A stretch of 64,000 nt of DNA from Candidatus Peregrinibacteria bacterium UBA1369 (GTDB taxonomy: Bacteria; Patescibacteriota; Gracilibacteria; UBA1369), in NCBI GenBank assembly GCA_002305925.1, contig DBRL01000014.1, positions 98,204 to 162,203 on the forward strand. Direction: 5' to 3'. Shown piece after piece: positions 32,182 to 40,744 of the stretch. Below the pieces are notes generated by a model, which saw only the letters and a list, made by a program, of their open reading frames with translations, did not search any database and was not told the DNA's origin. Each line of letters opens with the position of its first letter. Position 1 is the first letter of the stretch. The translations under genes were made by a program, and so were the position numbers.

Positions 32182-33417
32182 TCAGTGGGAGTGTTTGGAG
32201 GGGGTGCGGTTACGCTTGACGGGGGAATTCTCTTTGGTGGTGGTTACTGGTGCTTTTTCCTTGGGAAAAGGCAGGTTTAGTGTGTCACCGGGGGATATTG
32301 TATAGGGTTTTTTCAATTTGTTCAATTTGGCGACGGTTTTCCAGTTGAGGCGATAGGTGTCGGCGATGGAAAGCAGTGTTTCGCCCTTGCTGACGCGGTG
32401 GGTGAAGGTTTCGGAGAGGCGGGCGCGCAGGTAGCGGCGCCGGTAGTGTTCGGCTACAATCAGGATAATGATCAGCAGCAGGAAGGAGATAATGCAGGGC
32501 CAGGGGACGATGCTAAACTCCAGTTGTCGTGTCAGTGTGTCCAGCAGCACCATTTGGCCGGTGGCGGCGTTGAATTCATATACTTCCAGTTCGAGGGTGG
32601 CGCGATAGCCGCCCCAGAGAGGCGGATTGGTGAAATGCAGGCCTTTTTCCAGGGTCTGTCCCTGCAGGACGGTCAGGTCGTTGGCGGCCATTTGATAGGG
32701 TTCCGCCAGCATGGTGCCCTCGATGGACAGCAGAGCCTGGCCGAAAAGCAGCACGTTGCTGTTGTTGCTGAAAAAGAAGTGAAAACAGGGCTCCCCGTCG
32801 CGCTCGTGCATCGAGAAATCATCCAGGCTGTAGCGCAGACTTTTGCGCCCCGGGACAGAAATGATTACCGGCTCGATCAGCCGCGGGACGATGCGCACCT
32901 GGCTGTCGGTGAGATCGGTGCCGATTTCGGCAACCAGGCCGCCCTGGAAGGTGCCCGGGGCAGTGTTTTCCGGAATGCTGATGCTATAGGGAACGAAAGT
33001 GGTGGCGCCGGCCTTGACCGTGACGGTCTCCCGGTCGAAGCGTACCCATTGCCCGATATTGTTGCGCGGGCGGCTGGCCAGCTGAAAGGCGATGGTGCCA
33101 TCCCCGCCCTGCAGGGAATCGACGGCGTAAACGCGGATATTGTAGTCCTGGTCGGGGGAAAAATTGCGGATGGTCAGCACGTCCTCGACCGATCTGGTCG
33201 GCTTGATCTGATAGACCAGGGGAGGTTTGCGGCGGTTTAAGTTTTCATTGGGGTTGAGTTCGAGCATGATGCTCTGGGGACCGCTCTCGGCGGCCAGGGC
33301 GGGGGGAGCGACGGAGTGCTGCTCGCCGCAGGTACCCAGCGGCGTAAGGCTGAGCAGCAGCGCGGTCAGCAGCAGAGAGATGTTGGCGACGGGCCGGATT
33401 GTGGGGCTACTGTTCAT
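32182..33417 (-). CDS. WxL-interacting-like protein with membrane helix and C-terminal LysM
   Basis: 411 residues. Signal peptide (about 12-43), Ig-like domain one (about 65-165: RSVEDVLTIRNFSPDQDYNI, WVRFDRETVTVKAGATTFVP, SIPENTAPGTFQGGLVAE), Ig-like domain two (about 185-300), membrane helix 304-324, basic RRRYLRAR 326-333 and a good LysM (339-384: HRVSKGETLLSIADTYRLNW, ISPGDTLNLP), then a Lys/Thr-rich tail. Same architecture as the genes at 30158 and 48556. It precedes the strongly promoted WxL-like gene and follows the giant IPT gene by 13 nt. Confidence 0.7.
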   Translation of the reverse strand: MNSSPTIRPVANISLLLTALLLSLTPLGTCGEQHSVAPPALAAESGPQSIMLELNPNENLNRRKPPLVYQIKPTRSVEDVLTIRNFSPDQDYNIRVYAVDSLQGGDGTIAFQLASRPRNNIGQWVRFDRETVTVKAGATTFVPYSISIPENTAPGTFQGGLVAEIGTDLTDSQVRIVPRLIEPVIISVPGRKSLRYSLDDFSMHERDGEPCFHFFFSNNSNVLLFGQALLSIEGTMLAEPYQMAANDLTVLQGQTLEKGLHFTNPPLWGGYRATLELEVYEFNAATGQMVLLDTLTRQLEFSIVPWPCIISFLLLIIILIVAEHYRRRYLRARLSETFTHRVSKGETLLSIADTYRLNWKTVAKLNKLKKPYTISPGDTLNLPFPKEKAPVTTTKENSPVKRNRTPSKHSH

Positions 33418-33430
33418 GGTCCGGAGGTGG

Positions 33431-36400
33431 CTAAAGCGGGTTGGTATTGAGGTCGATGCTGAGCAGGGTGCGGTAATTACCGGCGGTTAGTCCGGTGATG
33501 TTGGCGAAGTCAATCATCAGGTTGAGGCCAAAAGTGCTGCTGCCCTGCAGGGGGTTGTCGCTGTTGCCGCTGGGGACGTTGCGGCTGTCGAAGAGGGTGA
33601 TGGGGGCGGCCAGGGTGCGGTCTTCCGCCGGGTCGGCGTGGACATAGGTGGTCCGGTCGGTCAGTGATTGGCCGTCCTGCAGATAATTGGCCATAAACTG
33701 GGCGATCTCGGCGGCGTTAAAGGTATTGAAGCTGTTGACCAGGGCGGATGTCGCGATGAAAATTCTTTCGAGAGGCAGACAAACCGTCTGGGTGCGGCAG
33801 AAACCGTCGGTTTGCAGAGTGAGCACAAAGTCATAAACAGTGCCGCGGCCTTCCTCGACCGAGACGGTGAGGGTGGGGGAGAAATTGGGTTCGCTGGCGC
33901 CAGTGTTAACGTCGGGGAAGGAGAAGTCGGTCGGCGGGGTGAAGGTGATGGTGCCGCTGACGGTGGCCAGAACATTGGCGATGGTGGCGCCGTAATCAGT
34001 GACAATCGACTGTACCGGCTCGATGATGATGTTGTCGTAGCCCGGGTCGGCGCTGGCGGAGGAGTGGGTGATCAAGTCGATGGAAGTACCGTCGATAATA
34101 CCATTGTCCAGGGCGGCGGTGTTGACATACTGCCAGGTGTTCCAATTGGTATCGTCAAAGGTCACTGTCGTTTCCTGGGGGGTGAGCGGAGTTTCGTCCG
34201 GGCTGAGAATCAGGCGGCTATCGATCGCGTTGATGGTTATTGTTACATCATCTGTTGGCTGACTGGTTAGACGGATGCCGTAAGAATCGCTGCTGCTTCC
34301 CTCGACGACATTGATCTCATTCTTTTCCAGTTCAACGCCGTTGATGGTCACCGGTACATAATGATGATAGGTGGTGGGGTTGAACTGCGGGGTGATGATG
34401 TTGTAGAGCAGGTTGGGATAGCCGCTGACCTGGTTCTGGTGGAGGGGATCGGCGTCAACCAGGCGCAGACAATATGAGCCGCTGGCATTGGATGTCGGGG
34501 CCAGGGAGTATTCGATTTCGGTAAATTCATTTTGACCCAGGCTGATGCGGCCGGTGGTGGCGGAACCGTCTTTCATTTCACCGGCGCGGAAATAGGTGTT
34601 GTTGTCGTAAAGCAGGCCGGTGACGTTGCTGGTGGGGTCGCCGTCAGTGATATTGGTGGAATCGACCAGTTCAAAGTCGGTATTGGGGATGTCACTCCAG
34701 GTGTAGAGGTCATTGGAGGCGTAATTACAATAAAGCGGATCGACATTGGGAGAGGATTGCAATTTGAAATTCTGGCGGGTGGTGGAATTGAATTCATAGA
34801 GCCAGTCGCCATCCGTCATTTCGCGAACCAGATAGCCGCGGCCGATTGCCGGGAAGAAGGTGGTGCCTTTGATGCTGGTGCTGTCCACTTCCGGGAAGAG
34901 CAGTTCGTCGTAAACCGAATCGCGTGTAAAGGTGTCCAGATGAATGCGCATCAGTTTCCAGGTGTGGGTATTGCGGACGCGGTTTAGACGGCCAAGAGGA
35001 AGATAGGCGTAACCGTTGACGCGATCGATGGAGGCGTAGCCGTAGAGTCTCTCCGTGTTCTGGAACGGCGGTAGATAGACATATTCGCCATGGAAATCGT
35101 AGTCTGCGGTCAGACTGGGCGGATTAAGGCTGAGGCGGGAGATCACCTCAAAGGTACGGGTCGGGTCGATGTCAACTTTGGTCAGGAAGGCTTTTTGATT
35201 GGCCTCGTCATAGCCCGGGGCGTTGAAATCGGTGGAGCCGGCGAAATAGGCAAAGCCCTCAACCGGATCGATGACGGATGCCTGGATGCCGACAGTTTCG
35301 TTGGGGCTGGTGGAGGAAAGCGGGACCAGGGCGATTTCATCGACTTTGACCGGAGCAAGCGAGGTGTCGACATTGAGGTCAATCTTGAAAATCTTTTGCG
35401 GATAGCCGCCGCTGACATAGAGGAATTGATTGGTCAGATCGATCAGCGATGAGGTGGCGAAGGTCTGACTGTTTTCCAATTGCAGTTCGCCGACCAGGTT
35501 CATGGCTTCGGTGCGGCCGTTGAGGCTGATTTTTTGCACGCCGATATATACTATGGGGTCACCCATGATCACCGGGGTGCCGACGGTGAGATAGAGGAAA
35601 CCATTATCCAGGTCGATTTCGGCGTCGAGGCTGCTCTTGGCGGAGATTACGGGTTGAGCGAAAACGTCGATCACCGTGCCGGTGAGCAGGTCTACTTTGT
35701 AAACGCGGGTCAGACCGGTGTCGTCGAAGTAGGGGGTCAAAACGAAGTACATCAGATCGTTCTCACTATCGATGAACATGCGGCTAATCAGATGGGTGCC
35801 GCCGTCGATGGGAGCGTCAATATCGTCCGGAGTGGCGGGGCTGAAATTGACGGTAGCCGGGAATTCGAAATTGGTGGGTGGCAGGGTCAGGTCGGTCAAA
35901 TTGTAACGGTAAATACGGGCTTTGCTGTCGGCGCGGTTGGGCGTGGCCAGATAGAGCGTCGAGGTTTCTTCATCGATGGCGAAGCCGGGGAAGGCGCGCA
36001 AAGAAGAAATGCCTTCGGGGGACTCGGCCGGCAGAGGACGAGGTCCAATCTGGGCGCGGCCGGAGAGGGCAAATTCGTCATTGCGGGCGAAACTGCTGGC
36101 CTGTTCGAGCAGACGGGTGATGCCCAGGCGGAGGCGGAAGCCAATTCCATTGAGGGCCTGGTACAGTGGAGTGCTGGTGTCGGCTATTGGTGTGGCCGTC
36201 AGTTCGCTGCCGTCATCGTTGCGGAAGCGGTAATTAAGTACGGAAGTCATGGCCAGGGGCTCGATTTCCAGGTTGACGGTGCCCTCGATGGTGACGGCGT
36301 TGGAGCTGGCTCCGGCGGCGATGGTGGCGCCGATGGTTGAGCTGGCGGCGTCAAAGGTGGACGGGCCGGTGCTCCAGACCAGGAAGCAGGCCGTGCCCCA

Positions 36401-39400
36401 GGTGTCGGTGGTGGCGATACCGGTTGCACCGATGTCATAAATGTTGCTGCAACCCGTGCTGCGGATGAGCAGATCTGTGGCGGGGTCAGGCTCCAGATTG
36501 ACTTCCCGTCCGACAATCAAGTTTCCGGTGAGGCTTTCGATGGCCCGGACTCTGATCAGGGAGGCATGCATCGGGCTGAGATTGCTTTCCTGATAATAGG
36601 TGGGATTGATCTGTTCGATGCGGTAGGCGAAGATTTCGATGGTGGAGGCCTCCGGGTCGGCCGGTGGTGGGATGTAGGTGAAGCCGTCCTCAAGAGTGTC
36701 GGAGCCGCCGCCGGTGACTACGGTGACGTCAACGGGACCTTCGGTACTCGGTGGGGTGACCGCCGTGATGGTCGTTGGGTTGACTACGATTACGTCGGTG
36801 GCAGTGGTTTCTTCGGCAGGGGAATGAGTCATGAAAACCGTGGGGGTTCCGTAAAAATTGGTACCGGTGATGGTGATGGCGGTTCCGCCGACGGTGGAGC
36901 CGTTGTCGGGGGTGACCAGGGTTACTGTGGGAGGGTCAAAGTATGTAATGGCGTTTTCCAGGGTGTCACTACCCGTTCCGGTGGTGACGGTGACGTCGTA
37001 GGTGCCTGCGGTGAGGGCGGGCAGGTTACAGGTAAGAGTTGAAGAACTGACTACTACCGGAGAGGAACAGGTTGTGCCGCCAACACCGCCCGTGCCGCCA
37101 ATGGTGGCCTCGATAAAGTCTGGGTCTTCGGAATAGAAATTGGTGCCGCTGATGGTGACCGATTCAGTGCTGCCGGCACCCACCTCGTCCGGTGTGATCG
37201 AATTGACCGTTGGCGGGGCAAAGGTAACGGTAAAGGCATTGGACAACGTTCCAACCTGTCCGTTACCATTGGTGACTACCAGATTCCAGGCTCCTCTTTC
37301 GGCTCCGTTCAAATTAAGGTCGCAGTCAAAGCTGTCTTCACTGGGGGGGATATTGTCGACGAAATTTCTCACATTGGAACAGCTGATGTCGCTTTGGCCG
37401 GTGAGGGTGATTTTGGCTGAGATTGGGGCCACAAAATTGAACCCTGTTACAGTAACGGTATAGGCGGTCTGGTCGTTTGGACCGTTATCCGGCGTGATGA
37501 CGCCTGGTTCCGGAGGATCGATGTATTCATATCCCTCGATGGCTGTGACCGACATCAGGTTGGGGTTGGTAACGGTGACGTCCTTGAGGCCGATGGTATG
37601 CGGCGGTGTTTCCACTTCCAGCTGGGTCGGGCCTAGATAGGTGACAAGAGAGGAATAGACTCCGTCAAAATCGACGTCGGCACCGTCCTCGAAATAAGTT
37701 CCGGTGATGATAATAAGTTCGCCGCCGGCGACCAGACCAATGGACGGGTCAATGTCGGTGATGGTCGGTTGGGGGTAGGTGACATCGAAACCCTTGAAGA
37801 GTATACCCTGCTGGGTGTCGGGGTTGCGGACAACAACATTATAGCTCCCAACAAAAGCTTCGTTGAGATCGAGGTCACAGGTCAACTGTGTCGAGCCGAT
37901 GAAACTGACGTTGGTGCAGGAGAGGGGAGTTTCTCCTAGGTAGAGCGTGACAGTTGGGGTGGCCACGAAATTGGCTCCGTTGACGACCACGCCGGTAAGG
38001 CTTTCCTGATTGTGGCCTGTGTTGGGTACGATTGACCTGACCGAGGGGGCGGGGACATAGGTAAAGGCTGAGGTGAGGACGTCGGATTGGGTGTCGGGGT
38101 TGGTGACAGTTACGTCGACGGTGCCCGTGCCGGCCGGTGTTTCGGCCTCGATGGTGGTATCACTAATGAAGGTGACGCTGGCGGCGGGGTTGGCGCCGAA
38201 ATAAACCGAGGGAGTGTCGACAAAGTTGTCTCCGGTAATGGTGACTACGGTACCGCCACTGGCAAAACCGAAATCAGGGTCGATGTCGGTGATTTCCGGG
38301 GGGGCGAGAGTTACTTCGAAGCCTGCTTCCAAGCCGCCGACTTGCAGATCGGGGTTGATAACTTCTACGTTATAAAATCCGACTGTGGCCCCGTTAAGAT
38401 CGAGGTCGCAGGTCAATTGCGTTGAATCGACATAGGTCAGATTGGTACAGAAAATGCTGGTGCGCCCCAGACTGATTCTGGCTGTGGGCGCGTCAACAAA
38501 ATTGGCCCCGTTGATTATCACTCCGGTGATCGACTGCTCGTTGTGACCGTAGTCGGGGATGATGGAGGTGATTGTTGGTGCCGGAATGTAGGTGAAGGCT
38601 GAAGTAAGTACGTCTGATTGCCCGTCGAAATTCATCACGGTCAGGTCAACTGTTCCGGTGCCCGGGGGGGAAGTTGATTCAAGGGTGGTGCTGTTGAGCA
38701 GTGTTGTAGCTCCAGCTAAATTGGCGCCGAAATACACGTATGGTGCTTCTTGGACTGGGGTTCCCGCCGCGCCCACCACTGGCGGGGTGGCGGCCGCCTT
38801 GGCCACAAGAATGGTGTTGGTACTGGGGTCGATGATACCGGAATTATTGTAGAGATAACTGATCTCTGTACTGCTCAGGGCGCGGTCGTAGATGCGGGTC
38901 TGGTCAATTTCTCCCCAGAGTCCCTGAAAGCCGCTGAAGGTCTGTTTGGCCATCTGTAGATTTATGGTGGGAAGGGTCGTGCGCATGCCATAATTGGAAC
39001 TGCTGGAGGTGTTGCGCAGTGTCCCGTCCACATAAATACGCAGGTAATTGTATCCGCCGCTGCGCGTGTTGGTGACCACGATGTGATGCCATTGATTGTC
39101 GTACAATCCCAGGTTGCTGGTTTGCAGCGATCTTTCGGTGGTGTTGGCGGCGTTGCGGACGTAATAGCGGACTGTCTGTGAAGGGAAGTCCACCAGATAA
39201 CTTTTGTCATAGCTGCCGTTTTCCTCCCAGAGATTGAAAAGGGTGGGATAGGAGGAGCCCTGGGAAGTGTCAAATTTGATCCACGCTTCCATGGTGTGCT
39301 CGGCTTCCGTGCCGCTGGGATTGAGCGTCTGTTTGACGCCAAAATTGATATAATCCGGGTCGCCCTGGAAACGGCGGGCTTTGCCGAATTTACCATCTAC

Positions 39401-40621
39401 AATGGTAGTTCCCGTGACGGCGCCGTGATGGCCGTAACTCGATCCGTCGTAGACGGTTGATCCGCTGGTTTCGTCCATTTGCCATTCGGCCAGGGCGTTG
39501 GGAATGCTGGTGATGAAGGTGGTGGCGGCACTGCTGGCGCTGCCGGTCCAGGTCAGGTCGCCGTATTTGAGATAAATGGTTTTTCCGCCGTCCGGTATGG
39601 AGGGAACCTCCACCCAGATGTTTAGCGGGGTGGCTGTATTGCAGGCAGAGGGGTTTTGGATAAAGTAATCGAGCTGGGTTTCGCGGTCAGAATCGAAGGC
39701 CCTGATATCGGCGCAGTCGTCGCGCATCTGATTGTCGGCAATGGGGCCGGTGGTGGGCAGAGTCAACAGGACCTGATAATTGGTTAACGCACTGCCGCTA
39801 TAGGAGATGGGGTAGTCAACGGCGAAAGTATCGCTGTTCAGGAAATTGCTGCCGGTGATGGTGACTATGGTTCCTCCCGCTTCCGGACCGCTATCGGGAT
39901 CGCTGTCGGTCAGGCTGATGGGGAGGTTGTTGATGGTGAACCCATCAACCAGGCTGGCGGTTTGCTGGTCGGGATTGGTGACGACTAGCGTCCAGTCTCC
40001 GTGGTGCTGGCCGGTGAGATCCAGGTCACACTGGAAACTGTCTGGAGAGCCGTCGACAAAGTTGCGGGGATTGGTACAGGGGATGTCGGTTAGACGGTCT
40101 TTGGTCAGTTTGGCGGTTGGCGTGGCTACCAGGTCAGTGCCGTAAATGGTAATGGTCAGTGCCGAGTTGGTATTCAGCTCGTTGTTCGGGTTTACACTGG
40201 TAAGCGATGGGGGAGCGGCATAGTTGAATTGAGTGGGAGAAACATCAAATTGGCTGTCAGGATTGGTGACGGTGATATCGACGGGGCCGGCGGCGTGGGC
40301 GGGGGCGAAGCTGCGGAAGTTGGTTGAACCACCAAACAGGACATAAATAAGTCCGTTGTTTTCAATCATACTATTGCCGGTCGCCTGCGACAGACAATAG
40401 GTGGAAGGGGCAGCCAGCCAGCGTGACTGGGGGGTGGCTTGGGTGATAGTTAAGGTTATGACAACTATCAGTAGCGCGCCGATAACAATAACTATTTCTT
40501 TACGCAGCCATTTGAGCAGGTTGAGGGCGAGGAGTTTACCTTTGGAGGTTAGCCCTTTTAGTCTGTTGAAAGCGTTATTGTCCGGTTTCCCGGTATTGTT
40601 GGTGTTTTTGTTTTCGTTCAT
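33431..40621 (-). CDS. Giant IPT/TIG-repeat surface protein with DUF2341 and LamG domains
   Basis: About 2396 residues from the ATG at 40621 (a GTG lies 6 nt earlier). Cytoplasmic basic N-terminus and one signal-anchor helix (about 42-62). Order: IPT/TIG repeat, a DUF2341-like domain (NIWVEVPSIPDGGKTIYLKYGD), a LamG domain (WQMDETSGSTVYDGSSYGHHG, then WHHIVVTN and YLRIYVDG), then about nine further IPT/TIG repeats (typical PDFGFASGGTVVTITGDNF, FGANPA, VDVTVTNPD). A long beta-propeller-like region follows (about 1430-1950, with FLYLTVGTP and YLPLGRLN repeats), a Calx-beta-like segment and a C-terminal WxL-like strand pair (VYDFVLTLQTDGF and AGNYRTLLSIDL). Likely a cell-surface adhesin or sheath fibre. 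Confidence 0.75.
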   Translation of the reverse strand: MNENKNTNNTGKPDNNAFNRLKGLTSKGKLLALNLLKWLRKEIVIVIGALLIVVITLTITQATPQSRWLAAPSTYCLSQATGNSMIENNGLIYVLFGGSTNFRSFAPAHAAGPVDITVTNPDSQFDVSPTQFNYAAPPSLTSVNPNNELNTNSALTITIYGTDLVATPTAKLTKDRLTDIPCTNPRNFVDGSPDSFQCDLDLTGQHHGDWTLVVTNPDQQTASLVDGFTINNLPISLTDSDPDSGPEAGGTIVTITGSNFLNSDTFAVDYPISYSGSALTNYQVLLTLPTTGPIADNQMRDDCADIRAFDSDRETQLDYFIQNPSACNTATPLNIWVEVPSIPDGGKTIYLKYGDLTWTGSASSAATTFITSIPNALAEWQMDETSGSTVYDGSSYGHHGAVTGTTIVDGKFGKARRFQGDPDYINFGVKQTLNPSGTEAEHTMEAWIKFDTSQGSSYPTLFNLWEENGSYDKSYLVDFPSQTVRYYVRNAANTTERSLQTSNLGLYDNQWHHIVVTNTRSGGYNYLRIYVDGTLRNTSSSSNYGMRTTLPTINLQMAKQTFSGFQGLWGEIDQTRIYDRALSSTEISYLYNNSGIIDPSTNTILVAKAAATPPVVGAAGTPVQEAPYVYFGANLAGATTLLNSTTLESTSPPGTGTVDLTVMNFDGQSDVLTSAFTYIPAPTITSIIPDYGHNEQSITGVIINGANFVDAPTARISLGRTSIFCTNLTYVDSTQLTCDLDLNGATVGFYNVEVINPDLQVGGLEAGFEVTLAPPEITDIDPDFGFASGGTVVTITGDNFVDTPSVYFGANPAASVTFISDTTIEAETPAGTGTVDVTVTNPDTQSDVLTSAFTYVPAPSVRSIVPNTGHNQESLTGVVVNGANFVATPTVTLYLGETPLSCTNVSFIGSTQLTCDLDLNEAFVGSYNVVVRNPDTQQGILFKGFDVTYPQPTITDIDPSIGLVAGGELIIITGTYFEDGADVDFDGVYSSLVTYLGPTQLEVETPPHTIGLKDVTVTNPNLMSVTAIEGYEYIDPPEPGVITPDNGPNDQTAYTVTVTGFNFVAPISAKITLTGQSDISCSNVRNFVDNIPPSEDSFDCDLNLNGAERGAWNLVVTNGNGQVGTLSNAFTVTFAPPTVNSITPDEVGAGSTESVTISGTNFYSEDPDFIEATIGGTGGVGGTTCSSPVVVSSSTLTCNLPALTAGTYDVTVTTGTGSDTLENAITYFDPPTVTLVTPDNGSTVGGTAITITGTNFYGTPTVFMTHSPAEETTATDVIVVNPTTITAVTPPSTEGPVDVTVVTGGGSDTLEDGFTYIPPPADPEASTIEIFAYRIEQINPTYYQESNLSPMHASLIRVRAIESLTGNLIVGREVNLEPDPATDLLIRSTGCSNIYDIGATGIATTDTWGTACFLVWSTGPSTFDAASSTIGATIAAGASSNAVTIEGTVNLEIEPLAMTSVLNYRFRNDDGSELTATPIADTSTPLYQALNGIGFRLRLGITRLLEQASSFARNDEFALSGRAQIGPRPLPAESPEGISSLRAFPGFAIDEETSTLYLATPNRADSKARIYRYNLTDLTLPPTNFEFPATVNFSPATPDDIDAPIDGGTHLISRMFIDSENDLMYFVLTPYFDDTGLTRVYKVDLLTGTVIDVFAQPVISAKSSLDAEIDLDNGFLYLTVGTPVIMGDPIVYIGVQKISLNGRTEAMNLVGELQLENSQTFATSSLIDLTNQFLYVSGGYPQKIFKIDLNVDTSLAPVKVDEIALVPLSSTSPNETVGIQASVIDPVEGFAYFAGSTDFNAPGYDEANQKAFLTKVDIDPTRTFEVISRLSLNPPSLTADYDFHGEYVYLPPFQNTERLYGYASIDRVNGYAYLPLGRLNRVRNTHTWKLMRIHLDTFTRDSVYDELLFPEVDSTSIKGTTFFPAIGRGYLVREMTDGDWLYEFNSTTRQNFKLQSSPNVDPLYCNYASNDLYTWSDIPNTDFELVDSTNITDGDPTSNVTGLLYDNNTYFRAGEMKDGSATTGRISLGQNEFTEIEYSLAPTSNASGSYCLRLVDADPLHQNQVSGYPNLLYNIITPQFNPTTYHHYVPVTINGVELEKNEINVVEGSSSDSYGIRLTSQPTDDVTITINAIDSRLILSPDETPLTPQETTVTFDDTNWNTWQYVNTAALDNGIIDGTSIDLITHSSASADPGYDNIIIEPVQSIVTDYGATIANVLATVSGTITFTPPTDFSFPDVNTGASEPNFSPTLTVSVEEGRGTVYDFVLTLQTDGFCRTQTVCLPLERIFIATSALVNSFNTFNAAEIAQFMANYLQDGQSLTDRTTYVHADPAEDRTLAAPITLFDSRNVPSGNSDNPLQGSSTFGLNLMIDFANITGLTAGNYRTLLSIDLNTNPL

Positions 40622-40640
40622 GCCCACGGAAGTTTTCTAT

Positions 40641-40669
40641 ATTATAGTGATAGGAGAGGTTGTTTGTAA
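40641..40669 (-). promoter_or_regulatory. Promoter of giant IPT gene
   Basis: On the minus strand TTACAA (40669-40664), 17 bp and TATAAT (40646-40641), about 20 nt before the start codon. Confidence 0.6.
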
Positions 40670-40744
40670 GCTAATTTTGCTGGGTCGGCAATTATATGTT
40701 TTCTTATCGTAGAAATGTGTTTTTTTTCGTGACAGTTTAGGGTT

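Noticed and set aside
35480..36340. Gly-rich plus-strand frame inside the giant gene
   Set aside because: Antisense of a long continuous coding frame with clear IPT/TIG and propeller repeats.
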